A stretch of 64,000 nt of DNA from Marinomonas ostreistagni (GTDB lineage Bacteria > Pseudomonadota > Gammaproteobacteria > Pseudomonadales > Marinomonadaceae): the NCBI RefSeq assembly GCF_016461785.1, contig NZ_JAEMUH010000011.1:1-64000 (forward strand), given 5' to 3'. Shown one piece after another: positions 34,819 through 44,948 of this stretch (position 1 is its first letter; each line of letters begins with the position of its first letter). The position numbers and the translations under genes were made by a program. The notes beneath the pieces were generated by a model. It was not told the DNA's origin. It did no database searches and saw only the letters and a list, made by a program, of their open reading frames with translations.

Positions 34819-34894
34819 ACTATGATGTTTATCAAATTTACGTCTTTATGAAGCGATACACTCCTCGTCTTAAATTCTAAAGGGTGGAGAGGGT

Positions 34895-36481
34895 ATGGCT
34901 TACACGCAAAATGGAACAGAGCGTCTCTTAGATAAATCTTCAAATATACTATCGCTCACAAAGTTAGATAGTACCATTACATATGTTAACGAAGAGTTTG
35001 AGTGCATTAGCGGTTATTCGAGCGTGGAATTAACAAACCACCCTCATAATGTCATTCGTCACCCAGATATGCCCAAGCTTGCTTTTGCCGACATGTGGCA
35101 GCACTTACAGTCAAACCAGTCATGGATGGGGGTTGTAAAAAATCATTGTAAAGATGGTAGCTATTATTGGGTCGATGCCTATGCAAGCCCAGTGACTCGA
35201 GATGGCGCAGTGGTTGAATATCAATCTGTGCGCCGTTCACCAGATCCAGTAGTGAAGCAAAGAGCAGAAAGGTTGTATGACTCTTTGAACCGCTCAGAAT
35301 CCCCTGAAAAGAAACTTCCGAAAAGACCAAGATTGTCTTTTTTGGTGCGTTGTCTGATGATCTTAGTACTGTCTTTCATTTTATTTAATCTGATTTCTTG
35401 GCAGATTTCAGGCAGTTTAGCTTTGTTGTTAAACACTGCTCTGTTCATTGTCATGATCAGTGTGCTGTGGTGGAGCTTTAGACCTTTGGAGCAAGCCATC
35501 AAACAGGCCCACGATATTTGTGACTCTGACTTAGCTGCTTACGTGTACACAGGGCGAACTGATGAAGCAGGTTTCATTCGTCTGGCTTTTGCCAAATTGA
35601 GGGGGGAGACAGCTGCTGTTGTGGGGCGCATTAGTAATTTCTCTAATTTATTACGTGATAAACAGAGCGATGTCTTTAGCAGTGTTCAGTCAAGTGAGCA
35701 AGCGTTGCAAGAACTGTCTTTAGACTTTCGTTCTATTGAACAAGCTACGGATGAAATGGTCGCTGCAGTAGAGCAAGTGGCGCAAACGACACAAGATGGT
35801 AGTCGTGTTACTGAGAAAGCGTTTACAACTATGTCTAATGGACAGCAGGCAATTTCCACCGCGCGTCATGCGATGGATTCTGTTCGTGAACATATTCGTC
35901 AAGCAAATCATGAGCTGGCGCAATTGCGTAATGACAGCGAAGCCATTAGCTCAGTGGTTGAAGTCATTCAAGAAGTGGCTGAACAAACCAATTTATTAGC
36001 ATTGAATGCTGCGATTGAGGCCGCGCGGGCCGGTGAGCAAGGCCGAGGCTTTGCGGTGGTCGCAGATGAAGTTAGAAGTTTGGCTACGCGTACTTATCAG
36101 TCTACCGAAGATATTATTCAGGCCATTGCTCGTGTTCAAAGTGGGTCTCTATCGGCCTGTGAAAAAATGGATGCGGCAGTGACTTCGGTTGAGCGTCATT
36201 ACGAAGAGTCCACGCGAGCGGATTCTGCTGTGTCTGAAGTAAGAGAAGGCTTGGAACAGATCCATCATCAAGCCTTGCAAACTGCCGAAGCCATGAATCA
36301 ACAAAGCGAAGCCGCGGTACAAATTAATCAGCGCATCGCGAATGCAGTGACGGTCGCCGCTGGTATCGTAGAGACTTGTCGCGAAAATTCTGGGGCTTGC
36401 GATGAACTCCATCAATTGTCTGAGAATATGGAAAGTATAGCTCAGCAATTTTGGCGTCAGGTCACCGTTCCTAAAAACTAG
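34895..36481 (+). CDS. Aer-like PAS methyl-accepting chemotaxis protein
   Basis: A chemoreceptor with an N-terminal cytoplasmic PAS domain (residues about 15-115) of the Aer redox-sensing type: [16 protein letters not shown], then [11 protein letters not shown] and [13 protein letters not shown]. Two transmembrane segments lie at about 150-172 and 176-192 with no periplasmic domain. A HAMP-like linker and the MCP signalling domain follow, with the hairpin tip [20 protein letters not shown] and [15 protein letters not shown]. It probably senses energy or oxygen status through a flavin and signals to CheA. GTGGAGAGGG precedes the ATG. It is divergent from the GGDEF giant. Confidence 0.92.
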   Translation: MAYTQNGTERLLDKSSNILSLTKLDSTITYVNEEFECISGYSSVELTNHPHNVIRHPDMPKLAFADMWQHLQSNQSWMGVVKNHCKDGSYYWVDAYASPVTRDGAVVEYQSVRRSPDPVVKQRAERLYDSLNRSESPEKKLPKRPRLSFLVRCLMILVLSFILFNLISWQISGSLALLLNTALFIVMISVLWWSFRPLEQAIKQAHDICDSDLAAYVYTGRTDEAGFIRLAFAKLRGETAAVVGRISNFSNLLRDKQSDVFSSVQSSEQALQELSLDFRSIEQATDEMVAAVEQVAQTTQDGSRVTEKAFTTMSNGQQAISTARHAMDSVREHIRQANHELAQLRNDSEAISSVVEVIQEVAEQTNLLALNAAIEAARAGEQGRGFAVVADEVRSLATRTYQSTEDIIQAIARVQSGSLSACEKMDAAVTSVERHYEESTRADSAVSEVREGLEQIHHQALQTAEAMNQQSEAAVQINQRIANAVTVAAGIVETCRENSGACDELHQLSENMESIAQQFWRQVTVPKN

Positions 36482-36588
36482 TTATGGACAATCGAGGCTG
36501 ATGAAGCGATTTGGACTTTTTTTGTATTTTTTCGGGAACTTCATAGGAAGTTCACAAAGATAAGGGTACAATTGCGCGAATTTTACTC

Positions 36589-36639
36589 CGAATGAAGATT
36601 CGAGGCCGCATTGTAGCGCACCGTTCCCGCTAAGCCTCG
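36589..36639 (+). promoter_or_regulatory. Structured 5' leader upstream of typA
   Basis: A perfect hairpin CGAAT-GAAG-ATTCG (36589-36602) is followed by CGAGGC (36601-36606) pairing with GCCTCG (36634-36639). The two stems share two bases and are mutually exclusive at the base. A possible -10 TACAAT is at 36567-36572, without a good -35. Confidence 0.3.
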
Positions 36640-36679
36640 TTCGCCCTCATTCCCTGTCGCATAATGCAGAGAAATTTTA

Positions 36680-38497
36680 ATGTCTATTGATATCAGTAAG
36701 TTACGTAACGTCGCGATCATCGCGCACGTTGACCATGGTAAAACAACGCTGGTTGACCAGCTTCTTAGTCAATCCGGTACGCTAGACCGTAAAGAAATGG
36801 GTTCTGAGCGTATCATGGACTCAAACGACCAAGAAAAAGAGCGTGGTATCACCATCTTAGCGAAAAACACCGCTATTAAATGGAATGATTACCGCATCAA
36901 CATCGTGGACACACCTGGACACGCCGACTTCGGTGGTGAAGTAGAGCGTGTAATGTCGATGGTTGACTCTGTATTGCTATTGGTTGACGCAGTAGATGGC
37001 CCTATGCCTCAAACTCGCTTCGTAACTTCTAAAGCCTTCGAGCGTGGTCTTAAGCCAATCGTTGTTATCAACAAGATTGATCGCCCAGGTTCGCGCCCTG
37101 ATTGGGTAATGGATCAAGTATTTGACCTATTTGACTCTCTTGGTGCGACAGAAGAGCAGTTAGATTTCCCTGTTATCTATGCGTCAGCATTGAACGGTTT
37201 GTCTGGTAACGATCCAGAAGCGCTAGAAGACAGCATGGAACCACTTTACCAAATGATCGTTGATAACGTGCCTGTGCCTGAAGTTGACCCAGAAGCACCG
37301 TTCCAAATGCAGGTATCAGCATTGGATTACGACAGCTACGTAGGTGTTATCGGTATTGGTCGTATTACACGCGGTAAACTGTCTCCAAACCAGCAAGTAG
37401 TCGTTAAATCTGCTGACGGTAAAGAGCGTAAAGGTAAAGTGCTTAACGTTAAGGGTTACCACGGTCTACAACGTGTTGATACTGATCAAGCGGCGGCAGG
37501 TGATATCGTATGTATCACAGGTATCGATGGTCTAAGTATCTCTGACACGCTGTGTGATCCTGAGTGCGTTGAGGCATTGCCAGTACTAACGGTTGATGAG
37601 CCAACAGTAAGCATGACGTTCATGGTTAACGACTCACCTTTTGCCGGTAAAGAAGGTAAGTTCGTAACGTCTCGTAACATCAAAGACCGTTTAGACCAAG
37701 AATTGATCCATAACGTAGCGCTACGTGTGGTACAAGGTGATTCTCCAGACAAATTTATCGTATCAGGCCGTGGTGAGCTTCACTTATCGGTATTGATCGA
37801 AAACATGCGTCGTGAAGGTTTTGAGCTAGGTGTGTCTCGTCCTGAAGTAGTTCAGAAAGAGATCGACGGTGTGATTCAAGAACCATTTGAGCAAGTGGTT
37901 ATCGACGTTGAGGAGCAGCACCAAGGTTCAATCATGGAAGAGCTTGGTCTGCGTAAAGCTGAGCTAACTAACATGGAGCCAGATGGTAAAGGTCGTGTTC
38001 GCCTTGAGTTCATCGTTCCTTCTCGTGGTTTGATTGGTTTCCGTGGTCTGTTCCTAACACTGACTTCTGGTTCTGGTATCATGACAAGTGTCTTTGATCA
38101 CTACGGTCCAGTGAAAGATGGCGAAGTATCTAGCCGTCAGAACGGTGTATTGATCAGTATGGTGAAAGGTAAGACATTGTCTTACGGTCTCTTCAACCTT
38201 CAAGATCGTGGTCGTCTATTTAAAGGTCACGGTGAAGAAGTATACGAAGGTCAAATCATCGGTATTCACTCACGTTCAAATGACCTAACAGTGAACCCAA
38301 CTAAGGCGAAGCAGCTAACTAACGTTCGTGCTTCTGGTACAGACGAAGCGTTGACGCTTACTCCACCAATTCGTCACACGCTTGAGCAAGCGCTTGAGTT
38401 CATCGAAGATGACGAGCTAGTGGAAGTAACACCAGAAAGCATCCGTCTACGTAAGAAGTTGTTGACTGAAAACGAGCGTAAGCGCGCTAGCCGCTAA
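36680..38497 (+). CDS. typA: Ribosome-associated GTPase TypA/BipA
   Basis: A translational GTPase related to EF-G that helps late 50S assembly and growth under cold and stress. G motifs are [10 protein letters not shown], the switch I region [22 protein letters not shown] and [13 protein letters not shown]. The C-terminal TypA-specific part includes SRGLIGFRG and the [20 protein letters not shown] motif. At 605 residues it is full length. Codon use is strongly biased, which fits high expression. It stands alone with its own leader and terminator. Confidence 0.98.
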   Translation: MSIDISKLRNVAIIAHVDHGKTTLVDQLLSQSGTLDRKEMGSERIMDSNDQEKERGITILAKNTAIKWNDYRINIVDTPGHADFGGEVERVMSMVDSVLLLVDAVDGPMPQTRFVTSKAFERGLKPIVVINKIDRPGSRPDWVMDQVFDLFDSLGATEEQLDFPVIYASALNGLSGNDPEALEDSMEPLYQMIVDNVPVPEVDPEAPFQMQVSALDYDSYVGVIGIGRITRGKLSPNQQVVVKSADGKERKGKVLNVKGYHGLQRVDTDQAAAGDIVCITGIDGLSISDTLCDPECVEALPVLTVDEPTVSMTFMVNDSPFAGKEGKFVTSRNIKDRLDQELIHNVALRVVQGDSPDKFIVSGRGELHLSVLIENMRREGFELGVSRPEVVQKEIDGVIQEPFEQVVIDVEEQHQGSIMEELGLRKAELTNMEPDGKGRVRLEFIVPSRGLIGFRGLFLTLTSGSGIMTSVFDHYGPVKDGEVSSRQNGVLISMVKGKTLSYGLFNLQDRGRLFKGHGEEVYEGQIIGIHSRSNDLTVNPTKAKQLTNVRASGTDEALTLTPPIRHTLEQALEFIEDDELVEVTPESIRLRKKLLTENERKRASR

Positions 38498-38545
38498 TAC
38501 GTTATCGAGCAGCAGCAAATAGACCGCAAGGTCTTGAGCGGAATG

Positions 38546-38570
38546 AAAGCGCCTTAGGGCGCTTTTATTT
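38546..38570 (+). terminator. Intrinsic terminator after typA
   Basis: An eight-base stem AAAGCGCC / GGCGCTTT with a TTAG loop, followed by TTATTTTG. It lies 49 bases after the typA stop and before dtd. Confidence 0.8.
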
Positions 38571-38623
38571 TGTCTGCGATTTGTGTAGAACAAAATCACT
38601 GAACACATAATAGGAGCAAATGG

Positions 38624-39058
38624 ATGAAAGTCTTAGTGCAGCGCTCTTCAGCTGCGAAAGTCGAAGTAGATGGCGAGATCGTTGGTGCAATCGATCATGG
38701 GCAAGTGGTGTTGGTTGGAATCGAGAAAGGGGATACGGAAGCCGATACTCAGCGCCTAGCGGACAAGCTTCTAAAGTATCGAATGTTCAGTGACGATGAT
38801 GGCAAAATGAACCTAAATGTTCAGCAAGTAGGTGGTGGGGTTTTATTGGTTTCGCAATTTACCCTAGCTGCAGAAACCAAAAAAGGCCTGCGTCCGGGCT
38901 TCTCTACGGCTGCTATTCCAGAAGAAGGCGAGCGCCTATTTAATGATTTTGTTGCGAAAGTGCGCGCTCAATATGACAAGGTTGCAACAGGGCGCTTTGG
39001 TGCGGATATGAAAGTGCAGTTTACCAACGATGGGCCTGTGACCTTTATGTTGGATTAA
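38624..39058 (+). CDS. dtd: D-aminoacyl-tRNA deacylase
   Basis: A homodimeric cytoplasmic enzyme that hydrolyses D-aminoacyl-tRNAs (and Gly-tRNA(Ala)), removing mischarged tRNA. Both family motifs are present: LLVSQFTLAA near residue 80 and NDGPVTFML at the C-terminus (the GP motif that excludes L-substrates). Length 144 is typical. AGGAGC lies upstream of the ATG. Its stop is separated from tatC (convergent) only by a cluster of REP-like palindromes. Confidence 0.97.
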   Translation: MKVLVQRSSAAKVEVDGEIVGAIDHGQVVLVGIEKGDTEADTQRLADKLLKYRMFSDDDGKMNLNVQQVGGGVLLVSQFTLAAETKKGLRPGFSTAAIPEEGERLFNDFVAKVRAQYDKVATGRFGADMKVQFTNDGPVTFMLD

Positions 39059-39065
39059 AGTTTTT

Positions 39066-39174
39066 GTAGGGCCGCGGTTCCAGCGGGTTTTGGTTTGTGT
39101 TTGCAGTGCTGCTCCCTCGCGCAGCGAGGTCCTACAGAAGCTTGGTTCTTGTAGGACCGCGGTTCCCGCGGGAA
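39066..39174. repeat. REP-like palindrome cluster between dtd and tatC
   Basis: Three related GC-rich units: 39066-39087 (GTAGGGCCGCGGTTCCAGCGGG), reverse-oriented 39112-39137, and 39150-39174. The common core is GTAGGACCGCGGTTCCCGCG. Alternating orientation is typical of REP/BIME elements. It abuts the tatC stop codon and may act as a transcription end or message stabiliser. Confidence 0.7.
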
Positions 39175-39176
39175 AT

Positions 39177-39935
39177 TTAAGCCTTACTTGCCTCTGTTTC
39201 TTCTTCGTCTTCCTCGACTGGTACACTTCGTCCTGCAAATAGACCCACTTCGAATAGTAGCCACATAGGGATTGCCAATAATGTCTGAGAGAAGATGTCT
39301 GGTGGTGTGATCAACATACCTACAACAAAACAGCCTAAAAACACATAAGGACGTTTTTTTGATAGGCTGGCAACTGTTGTGACACCTGCTTTGATCAGTA
39401 GATAAGTTGCCACTGGAATTTCAAATGTCACGCCAAATGCAAAGAATAGCTTAAGAACAAAGTTTAAGTAGTTGTTTATATCTGTCATGACTGTGACTTC
39501 GCCAGGACCAACAGATGTGAAGAAGCCAAAAATTAAAGGCAGCACTATGAAGTAGGCAAAGGCGATACCGCAGTAAAACAAGATCACACTAGAGATAAGC
39601 AAAGGGATTGCGACGGTTTTTTCTTCTTTATATAAAGCTGGGGCGATAAAAGACCAAGCTTGATAAAGAATGTAGGGGATGCCGACTAGTACAGCAAGCG
39701 CAAAGGTCAACTTCAACGGAGCTAAGAACGGAGAAGCAACTTCGGTCGCAATCAGTGAGCTTCCTTCAGGCAATAAAGCTCTTAATGGCTCAGAAATAAA
39801 CAAATACAGTTCATTTGCAAGAGAGTAAAGACCTGCAAAAATGATCAGTACAACTAAAACAGATTTTAGTAAGCGATTTCTAAGCTCAATAAGGTGTGTT
39901 ACCAAAGGGGCTTGCGTAGGTTCTTCGTGACTCAT
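39177..39935 (-). CDS. tatC: Twin-arginine translocase subunit TatC
   Basis: Polytopic inner-membrane receptor for twin-arginine signal peptides, 252 residues with six membrane helices. The conserved cytoplasmic N-terminus THLIELRNRLLKS is present, as are FIAPALYKEEK and FGVTFEIPVATYLL. The C-terminal tail is acidic (EEDEEETEAS). It is the last gene of a tatABC operon, 21 bases after tatB. Confidence 0.97.
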   Translation of the reverse strand: MSHEEPTQAPLVTHLIELRNRLLKSVLVVLIIFAGLYSLANELYLFISEPLRALLPEGSSLIATEVASPFLAPLKLTFALAVLVGIPYILYQAWSFIAPALYKEEKTVAIPLLISSVILFYCGIAFAYFIVLPLIFGFFTSVGPGEVTVMTDINNYLNFVLKLFFAFGVTFEIPVATYLLIKAGVTTVASLSKKRPYVFLGCFVVGMLITPPDIFSQTLLAIPMWLLFEVGLFAGRSVPVEEDEEETEASKA

Positions 39936-39956
39936 TTGGGGATTCCCAATGTAAAA

Positions 39957-40328
39957 CTAAGTGCGAGACGCTGTCTCGTCCGTAGATTTCGTGACGACAG
40001 GCTCATTCGGAGCAGCTTTAGGCGTTTCGCTAGAAGCGTTAGCTGCGCCAGATGAGGAGCTGGATTCAGTATTGTTTGGCGCTTGAGTTTGTTGCTCAAA
40101 TTGAGCCGTTTCGCGCATAATTCGTTCGTTGGTTTCTTTGATAGAGCGTTGTAACTCTTCTTGATCCAGCTGAGCATTAATTTCTCTCTGTACAGACTGG
40201 ATGCTTCGACGAATTTTACGAATCCATAAGCCAGCTGTTTTCGCTGCAGTAGGAAGTCTTTCTGGTCCCAGAATGAGCAACCCTACGACGAAAACAACCA
40301 GTAATTCAGAAAAGCCGATGTCGAACAC
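39957..40328 (-). CDS. tatB: Twin-arginine translocase subunit TatB
   Basis: Works with TatC in twin-arginine signal recognition. It has an N-terminal membrane helix (GFSELLVVFVVGLLILGPERLP), the GPERLP hinge that marks TatB, an amphipathic helix, and a polar Ser/Thr/Ala-rich tail. Length is 123. It lies three bases after tatA. Confidence 0.94.
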   Translation of the reverse strand: MFDIGFSELLVVFVVGLLILGPERLPTAAKTAGLWIRKIRRSIQSVQREINAQLDQEELQRSIKETNERIMRETAQFEQQTQAPNNTESSSSSGAANASSETPKAAPNEPVVTKSTDETASRT

Positions 40329-40331
40329 AGG

Positions 40332-40544
40332 TTAGGCGCTCTTATCGTCTTGCTTCTTGTCGTCTTGGATGGCCTTAGCTTGGTTTTGGCTATCCTTTGC
40401 TTCCTCATCATTGTTAACAGCTTCTTTGAAGCCTTTAACTGCACCACCCAGATCTGAACCTAAGCTTTTTAGCTTTTTAGTGCCAAAAATTAAGATAAGA
40501 ATAGCTAGGACGATTAATAACTGCCAAATACTGATGCCACCCAT
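40332..40544 (-). CDS. tatA: Twin-arginine translocase subunit TatA
   Basis: Forms the size-adjusting pore component of the Tat system. Seventy residues: a short periplasmic start and membrane helix ([18 protein letters not shown]), the FGTKKL hinge, an amphipathic helix ([16 protein letters not shown]), then a charged tail. It is the first tat gene, 11 bases after hisE, as in Pseudomonas where hisE precedes tatABC. Confidence 0.96.
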   Translation of the reverse strand: MGGISIWQLLIVLAILILIFGTKKLKSLGSDLGGAVKGFKEAVNNDEEAKDSQNQAKAIQDDKKQDDKSA

Positions 40545-40555
40545 GTGTGGAACTC

Positions 40556-40888
40556 CTACTTCGTTCGGTTGGCTTTTTCTTCTAAGCCAGACAAATTAAA
40601 ACGGCGAGCTAACTCATCTAAAATATCTTGGGGTTCAAGTTCCAGATGAGAGAGCATTACAAGTGTATGGAACCAAAGGTCTGCCGTTTCGTAGATTACG
40701 TCTTTTTTGTCTCCGGATATCATTGCATCTTTCGCAGCAAGAATCGTTTCAACACTTTCCTCACCAACTTTCTCAAGGATTTTATTTAATCCTTTCGCAT
40801 GTAAGCTGGCAACATAAGACGAATCAGCAGTAGCAGACTTTCGTTCTTCTAACGTTGTGGCTAATTCGGCCAAAACATCAATTTTCAT
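40556..40888 (-). CDS. hisE: Phosphoribosyl-ATP pyrophosphatase HisE
   Basis: Second step of histidine synthesis: hydrolysis of phosphoribosyl-ATP to phosphoribosyl-AMP. The all-alpha NTP-pyrophosphohydrolase fold shows KVGEESVE and the [13 protein letters not shown] helix that hold the metal-binding acidic residues. At 110 residues it is the stand-alone form. The partner hisI (PRA-cyclohydrolase), next to hisE in Pseudomonas, is not present here. It lies 16 bases after ubiB. Confidence 0.96.
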   Translation of the reverse strand: MKIDVLAELATTLEERKSATADSSYVASLHAKGLNKILEKVGEESVETILAAKDAMISGDKKDVIYETADLWFHTLVMLSHLELEPQDILDELARRFNLSGLEEKANRTK

Positions 40889-40904
40889 TATAATCTCTCA
40901 AATG

Positions 40905-42548
40905 TTACGGTTTTAATACTAGCAGGTATATGCCGCCTAAAAACAGAGCTAAACTTAAAATATCAGCATCAGCTAGATGCTCCAGAGCAATGTTATCAGT
41001 TGTTACCCAAGCCGCGCCTAAAGCTAATAAGCCAAGTAATTTGAATGGCTGATTATGGCGCGAACGTCGAAGCTCTTTGCGAATCTGATTGAGTGCTTCT
41101 GTTTGCTCTTGAATTCGGTTTTCTTGTTGTGACAAATGGGTCATTGTCGAAAACACTAGGTTAGGTATCTGTGGCAGATGTCCAGCCCACTCAGGTGCTT
41201 GTTTCTTAACCTCGTCTAATAAGCGTCGTGGTCCTACTTGTTCGCTCATCCATCGCTCTAAGAATGGCTTCGCTGTGATCCATAAATCCAGGTCAGGGTA
41301 AAGTTGGCGCCCTAGACCTTCGATGTTAAGCAGTGTTTTTTCAAGCAGCACAAGCTGCGGCTGAACTTCCATATTAAAGCGTCGCGCCGTTTGGAACAGC
41401 CCAAGCAGTACCTGCCCGAAAGAAATCTCCTTCAGCGGCTTGGCAAACATGGGTTCACAAACACTGCGAATTGCAGACTCAAAGGCATGAACAGGCGTGC
41501 CTTTAGGGACCCAGCCACTTTCAACATGCAGTTCCGCTACCATGCGGTAATCACGTTTAAAGAATGCGAGTAGATTGCGAGCTAAGTAGTTTTTGTCGGC
41601 ATCATCCAAACTACCCATGATGGCACAGTCAATGGCTATGTACTTGGGCTTCTCAGGATTGGAAGGGTCGACAAAAATATTGCCTGGGTGCATGTCCGCA
41701 TGAAAGAAACTGTGTGAGAACACTTGGGTGAAAAAAATCTCAACGCCACGTTCTGCCAGTACTTTCATATTGACGTTCTGGGCGCGCAATGCCGCTATGT
41801 CGGCAACAGGAATACCTGAAATGCGTTCCATCACCATTACGTTGCGGCGGCTATAATCCCAATAGATTTGCGGCACATACAGTAAATCAGAGTTGTCGAA
41901 ATTACGCTGTAAAAGGCCAGTATTAGCGGCTTCTTTGGCAAGGTCTAACTCATCAAGGATGGTGTACTCGTAGTCCTGAACCACCTCGACTGGGCGTAAG
42001 CGACGCCCATCAGTACTGGTTTTGGCGATAAAATATGCCAACATGTAGAGCAGACGAATATCTTGCTTGATGGTTTTTTCAATGTTTGGGCGAATAACTT
42101 TCACTACAACGCTTTCACCTGTTTTGAGCGTTGCAGTATGAACTTGGGCAATAGAAGCTGAAGCTAAAGGTTTGCGATCAAACTCATTGAAAATCGTATC
42201 GACACTTTCACCCAAGTCTTTTTCAATAATTTGACAGGCAATATCACCCGAGAACGGCGGAACTCGATCTTGTAGTCGTGCCAGCTCATCAGCGATATCA
42301 TCTGGCAAGAGATCTCTTCGGGTGGATAGAATTTGACCGAATTTAACAAAAATAGGTCCAAGAGATTCCAGCGCTAAGCGCAGGCGCTCACCGCGATTAC
42401 GTTCACGACCTTTTCGGCCAATAGACAATAATATGCCGACGGTATATTTAAGATACCAAGGCAACAAATGAATCGGGATGAAAGTATCTAAACGATAACG
42501 CAATACGGTGGTAACGATACGCAAGAAACGAATGCTACTGTTCCACAT
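40905..42548 (-). CDS. ubiB: Ubiquinone biosynthesis protein UbiB (ABC1/ADCK family)
   Basis: An atypical protein-kinase-like ATPase needed for ubiquinone synthesis, thought to extract or present lipid precursors. It has the [14 protein letters not shown] motif (KxGQ), the Ala-rich nucleotide loop ASIAQVHTA, the invariant Lys in VVVKVIRP, and an [11 protein letters not shown] catalytic loop. Two C-terminal membrane helices end the protein (about 500-545). Length 547 is normal. It begins two bases after ubiE, with no ubiJ between, which is unusual. Confidence 0.97.
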   Translation of the reverse strand: MWNSSIRFLRIVTTVLRYRLDTFIPIHLLPWYLKYTVGILLSIGRKGRERNRGERLRLALESLGPIFVKFGQILSTRRDLLPDDIADELARLQDRVPPFSGDIACQIIEKDLGESVDTIFNEFDRKPLASASIAQVHTATLKTGESVVVKVIRPNIEKTIKQDIRLLYMLAYFIAKTSTDGRRLRPVEVVQDYEYTILDELDLAKEAANTGLLQRNFDNSDLLYVPQIYWDYSRRNVMVMERISGIPVADIAALRAQNVNMKVLAERGVEIFFTQVFSHSFFHADMHPGNIFVDPSNPEKPKYIAIDCAIMGSLDDADKNYLARNLLAFFKRDYRMVAELHVESGWVPKGTPVHAFESAIRSVCEPMFAKPLKEISFGQVLLGLFQTARRFNMEVQPQLVLLEKTLLNIEGLGRQLYPDLDLWITAKPFLERWMSEQVGPRRLLDEVKKQAPEWAGHLPQIPNLVFSTMTHLSQQENRIQEQTEALNQIRKELRRSRHNQPFKLLGLLALGAAWVTTDNIALEHLADADILSLALFLGGIYLLVLKP

Positions 42549-42550
42549 GA

Positions 42551-43303
42551 TTAAAATTTAAACCCTTTGTGTAAGGCGACAATCCCGCCTGTCAAATTCT
42601 GATAGCTTACTCGTTCAAATCCAACTTCTTCCATCATGCCTTTAAGTGTTTCTTGGTCAGGGTGCATGCGGATTGACTCGGCTAAGTAGCGATAACTTTC
42701 TGAGTCATTAGCAATGATTTTGCCCATAAAGGGTAGTAATCGGAAAGAATACTGATCGTAAATAGTACTCAGGCATTCTGTCTCAGGTTTTGAAAACTCA
42801 AGTACTAAAAGACGACCGCCAGGCTTCAAAACTCGCTGCATAGACGCCAACGCTTTTGACTTATCGGTGACATTTCGAAGACCAAAGGCAATGGTGATGC
42901 AGTCAAAGGTGTTATCCGGAAATGGTAACTCTTCCGCGTTTGCTTGGACATATTGTACGTTACCAACAACCCCTAAGTTTGCTAGCTTATCGCGTCCAAC
43001 TTTTAACATAGAGTCATTAATGTCAGCTAAAATGACTTGACCAGACGCTCCAACAAGACGAGAAAACTTCGCGGTTAGATCTCCTGTACCACCAGCAATA
43101 TCTAGTACTTTTTGGCCTGCTCGCACACCAGATTGGCTAATAGTATGTCGCTTCCATAAACGGTGAATGCCTCCAGACATCAGATCATTCATAATGTCGT
43201 ATTTTGCAGCCACTGAGTGGAAAACTTGGGCCACAGCGTCCACTTTTTGATCCGTTGGGATTTCTTTAAAGCCAAAATGGGTGGTGTTGTCTTTATCTTG
43301 CAT
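42551..43303 (-). CDS. ubiE: Ubiquinone/menaquinone biosynthesis C-methyltransferase UbiE
   Basis: SAM-dependent methyltransferase of the ubiquinone (and menaquinone) pathway. The N-terminus has [11 protein letters not shown], followed by [17 protein letters not shown]. The SAM site is [12 protein letters not shown], and LEFSKPE and [15 protein letters not shown] close the protein. Length 250 is typical. It leads the ubiE-ubiB-hisE-tatABC run, which is probably one operon given gaps of 2 to 21 bases. Confidence 0.97.
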   Translation of the reverse strand: MQDKDNTTHFGFKEIPTDQKVDAVAQVFHSVAAKYDIMNDLMSGGIHRLWKRHTISQSGVRAGQKVLDIAGGTGDLTAKFSRLVGASGQVILADINDSMLKVGRDKLANLGVVGNVQYVQANAEELPFPDNTFDCITIAFGLRNVTDKSKALASMQRVLKPGGRLLVLEFSKPETECLSTIYDQYSFRLLPFMGKIIANDSESYRYLAESIRMHPDQETLKGMMEEVGFERVSYQNLTGGIVALHKGFKF

Positions 43304-43401
43304 AACAGTTCGTTCCTAATACATCTTTAGGCGGGCAAATTAAATAATCATTAGTTTGGTATTGTAACCGTGTCCGGTCATAGGTTGCACGATAAAGCCA
43401 A

Positions 43402-44928
43402 CTAATTATCTCGAATAACAGTATTTCGCCCTTTTTCTTTTGCTTGGTATAAAAGCTTATCCGTACGAGCAAAGAGTTCGTCATGAGACTCTTTGCCATT
43501 AAAAATACTAACACCAATGGATATGGTGACGGAAACAGGGTCGCCACTCATATTAAAAGGTGTTTTCGCTACAATTTCGCGAACTTTTTGGCAGTAATCG
43601 AATGCCTGATCCAATGAGGTCATTGGGAAGACAATCAGAAACTCTTCACCACCATACCGGAACATTAAATGCTCTTTCTTTAGGACGCTGTGCATCTGTT
43701 TTGGGATCAGCTTAAGAACTTTATCACCCGCTAAGTGGCCCCAAGTATCATTGATTTTTTTGAAATGATCGACATCACAAATGGCGATACACAAAGGGCT
43801 ACCCGTTTGCGCTGAGGATGTCAGAAGGGGAAAGATTGTCTCTTGATAAGCTGCCCGGTTGGGTAAGCCTGTTAAGGCATCGGATAAGGCTTGGGCAATT
43901 TTATCCTGCATATTTGAGCGTAACTGGTTGGCGTCTTGCTCCATTCTACTAACTTTATTTTTAAGCTGAGTAATGGATTGAGCTGCTTGCTTTTCTTGAG
44001 CATGCATCTTGTCCTGGAATGTTGCCATTGCTTCGGTAATGGTATGCATGCGCTCATCAATCAACGTTTTAAGAGAGTTCAAATCCGTTGCATTACGAAC
44101 GTCAGTTTGTGTGTTATCAACATGCTGCTTAAATGTATCACTGAAGTCCTTTCTGCTGGAGGACATGTTTTTTTGCGCTTTATAATTGGTAAGTATCGAA
44201 GCGTTAATGCTTGCCAATTGCTGATTGAGCTGACTTAGATAAGAGGTTAAATCTTCTTGGGTTTTGCCAACGGCAACCATTATCAGATTGATAACTTCGT
44301 CTAGTAGAGCTGGTAGATGGTTTAAATCACTGTTACCTGTGAGCGCTTTTTGGATATCAAGGAGTTGATCTCGGTATACATCCGGCAAAGTAATGTTGGT
44401 TAATAGTGCCGCCAGTGTATGACTAACATGAGACATGATTTCAGAGTGAGAACTGGCCGGCTTTTCATCACCAGACTTTCGACGAAACAAACGTCCTAGC
44501 AAAGATTTGCTTTTGGGAGATGCTGTCGGGTTTTGTAAGGTTTCAGAGACAGCTTGAACCACTTTTTTGAGAAGTTCTGGCCATGTAGATGTGGTCTGCC
44601 AGTGTCTTCGTATCTCGGTCTCTAATTCTTTTTTTAGCAGTACCGAAAATTGCGTACTCGGTAACTCTTCAACTGTATCAATAAGTTGCAAAAGTTGTGC
44701 TCGAAACACTTGGGCTCGGGCTAGGCGCTCCTCATCGTATTTTAAAACCAGAGGTTCTAAGGTTTGCAAGGTTTGCTGGAGTACTTCTGGCTCTTGTGAT
44801 TTACCAAGATTAGCGCGAATGCTTTGCAGCGTGGCATCCAGCTCTGGATCATTACCCTCTGCCAACATACTGGTTCGGGAAATCGCTTTTAATAAGCTTT
44901 CAATTACTATGTCCTGAGCTGGAGCCAT
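43402..44928 (-). CDS. Diguanylate cyclase with a helical N-terminal region (508 aa)
   Basis: The C-terminal GGDEF domain (about residues 340-505) is complete: ALSDALTGLPNRAAY, the FRYGGEEFLIVF active site near residue 425, and a KEKGRNTV end. It should make cyclic di-GMP in the cytoplasm. The RxxD product-inhibition site is missing (KKEH in its place). The first 330 residues are helical with no membrane segment or named sensor domain that I recognise; residues 250-340 look like a coiled coil. It lies 20 bases downstream of dsbA, so the two may be co-transcribed. Confidence 0.9.
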   Translation of the reverse strand: MAPAQDIVIESLLKAISRTSMLAEGNDPELDATLQSIRANLGKSQEPEVLQQTLQTLEPLVLKYDEERLARAQVFRAQLLQLIDTVEELPSTQFSVLLKKELETEIRRHWQTTSTWPELLKKVVQAVSETLQNPTASPKSKSLLGRLFRRKSGDEKPASSHSEIMSHVSHTLAALLTNITLPDVYRDQLLDIQKALTGNSDLNHLPALLDEVINLIMVAVGKTQEDLTSYLSQLNQQLASINASILTNYKAQKNMSSSRKDFSDTFKQHVDNTQTDVRNATDLNSLKTLIDERMHTITEAMATFQDKMHAQEKQAAQSITQLKNKVSRMEQDANQLRSNMQDKIAQALSDALTGLPNRAAYQETIFPLLTSSAQTGSPLCIAICDVDHFKKINDTWGHLAGDKVLKLIPKQMHSVLKKEHLMFRYGGEEFLIVFPMTSLDQAFDYCQKVREIVAKTPFNMSGDPVSVTISIGVSIFNGKESHDELFARTDKLLYQAKEKGRNTVIRDN

Positions 44929-44948
44929 GAATATATCCTAAATCATTC

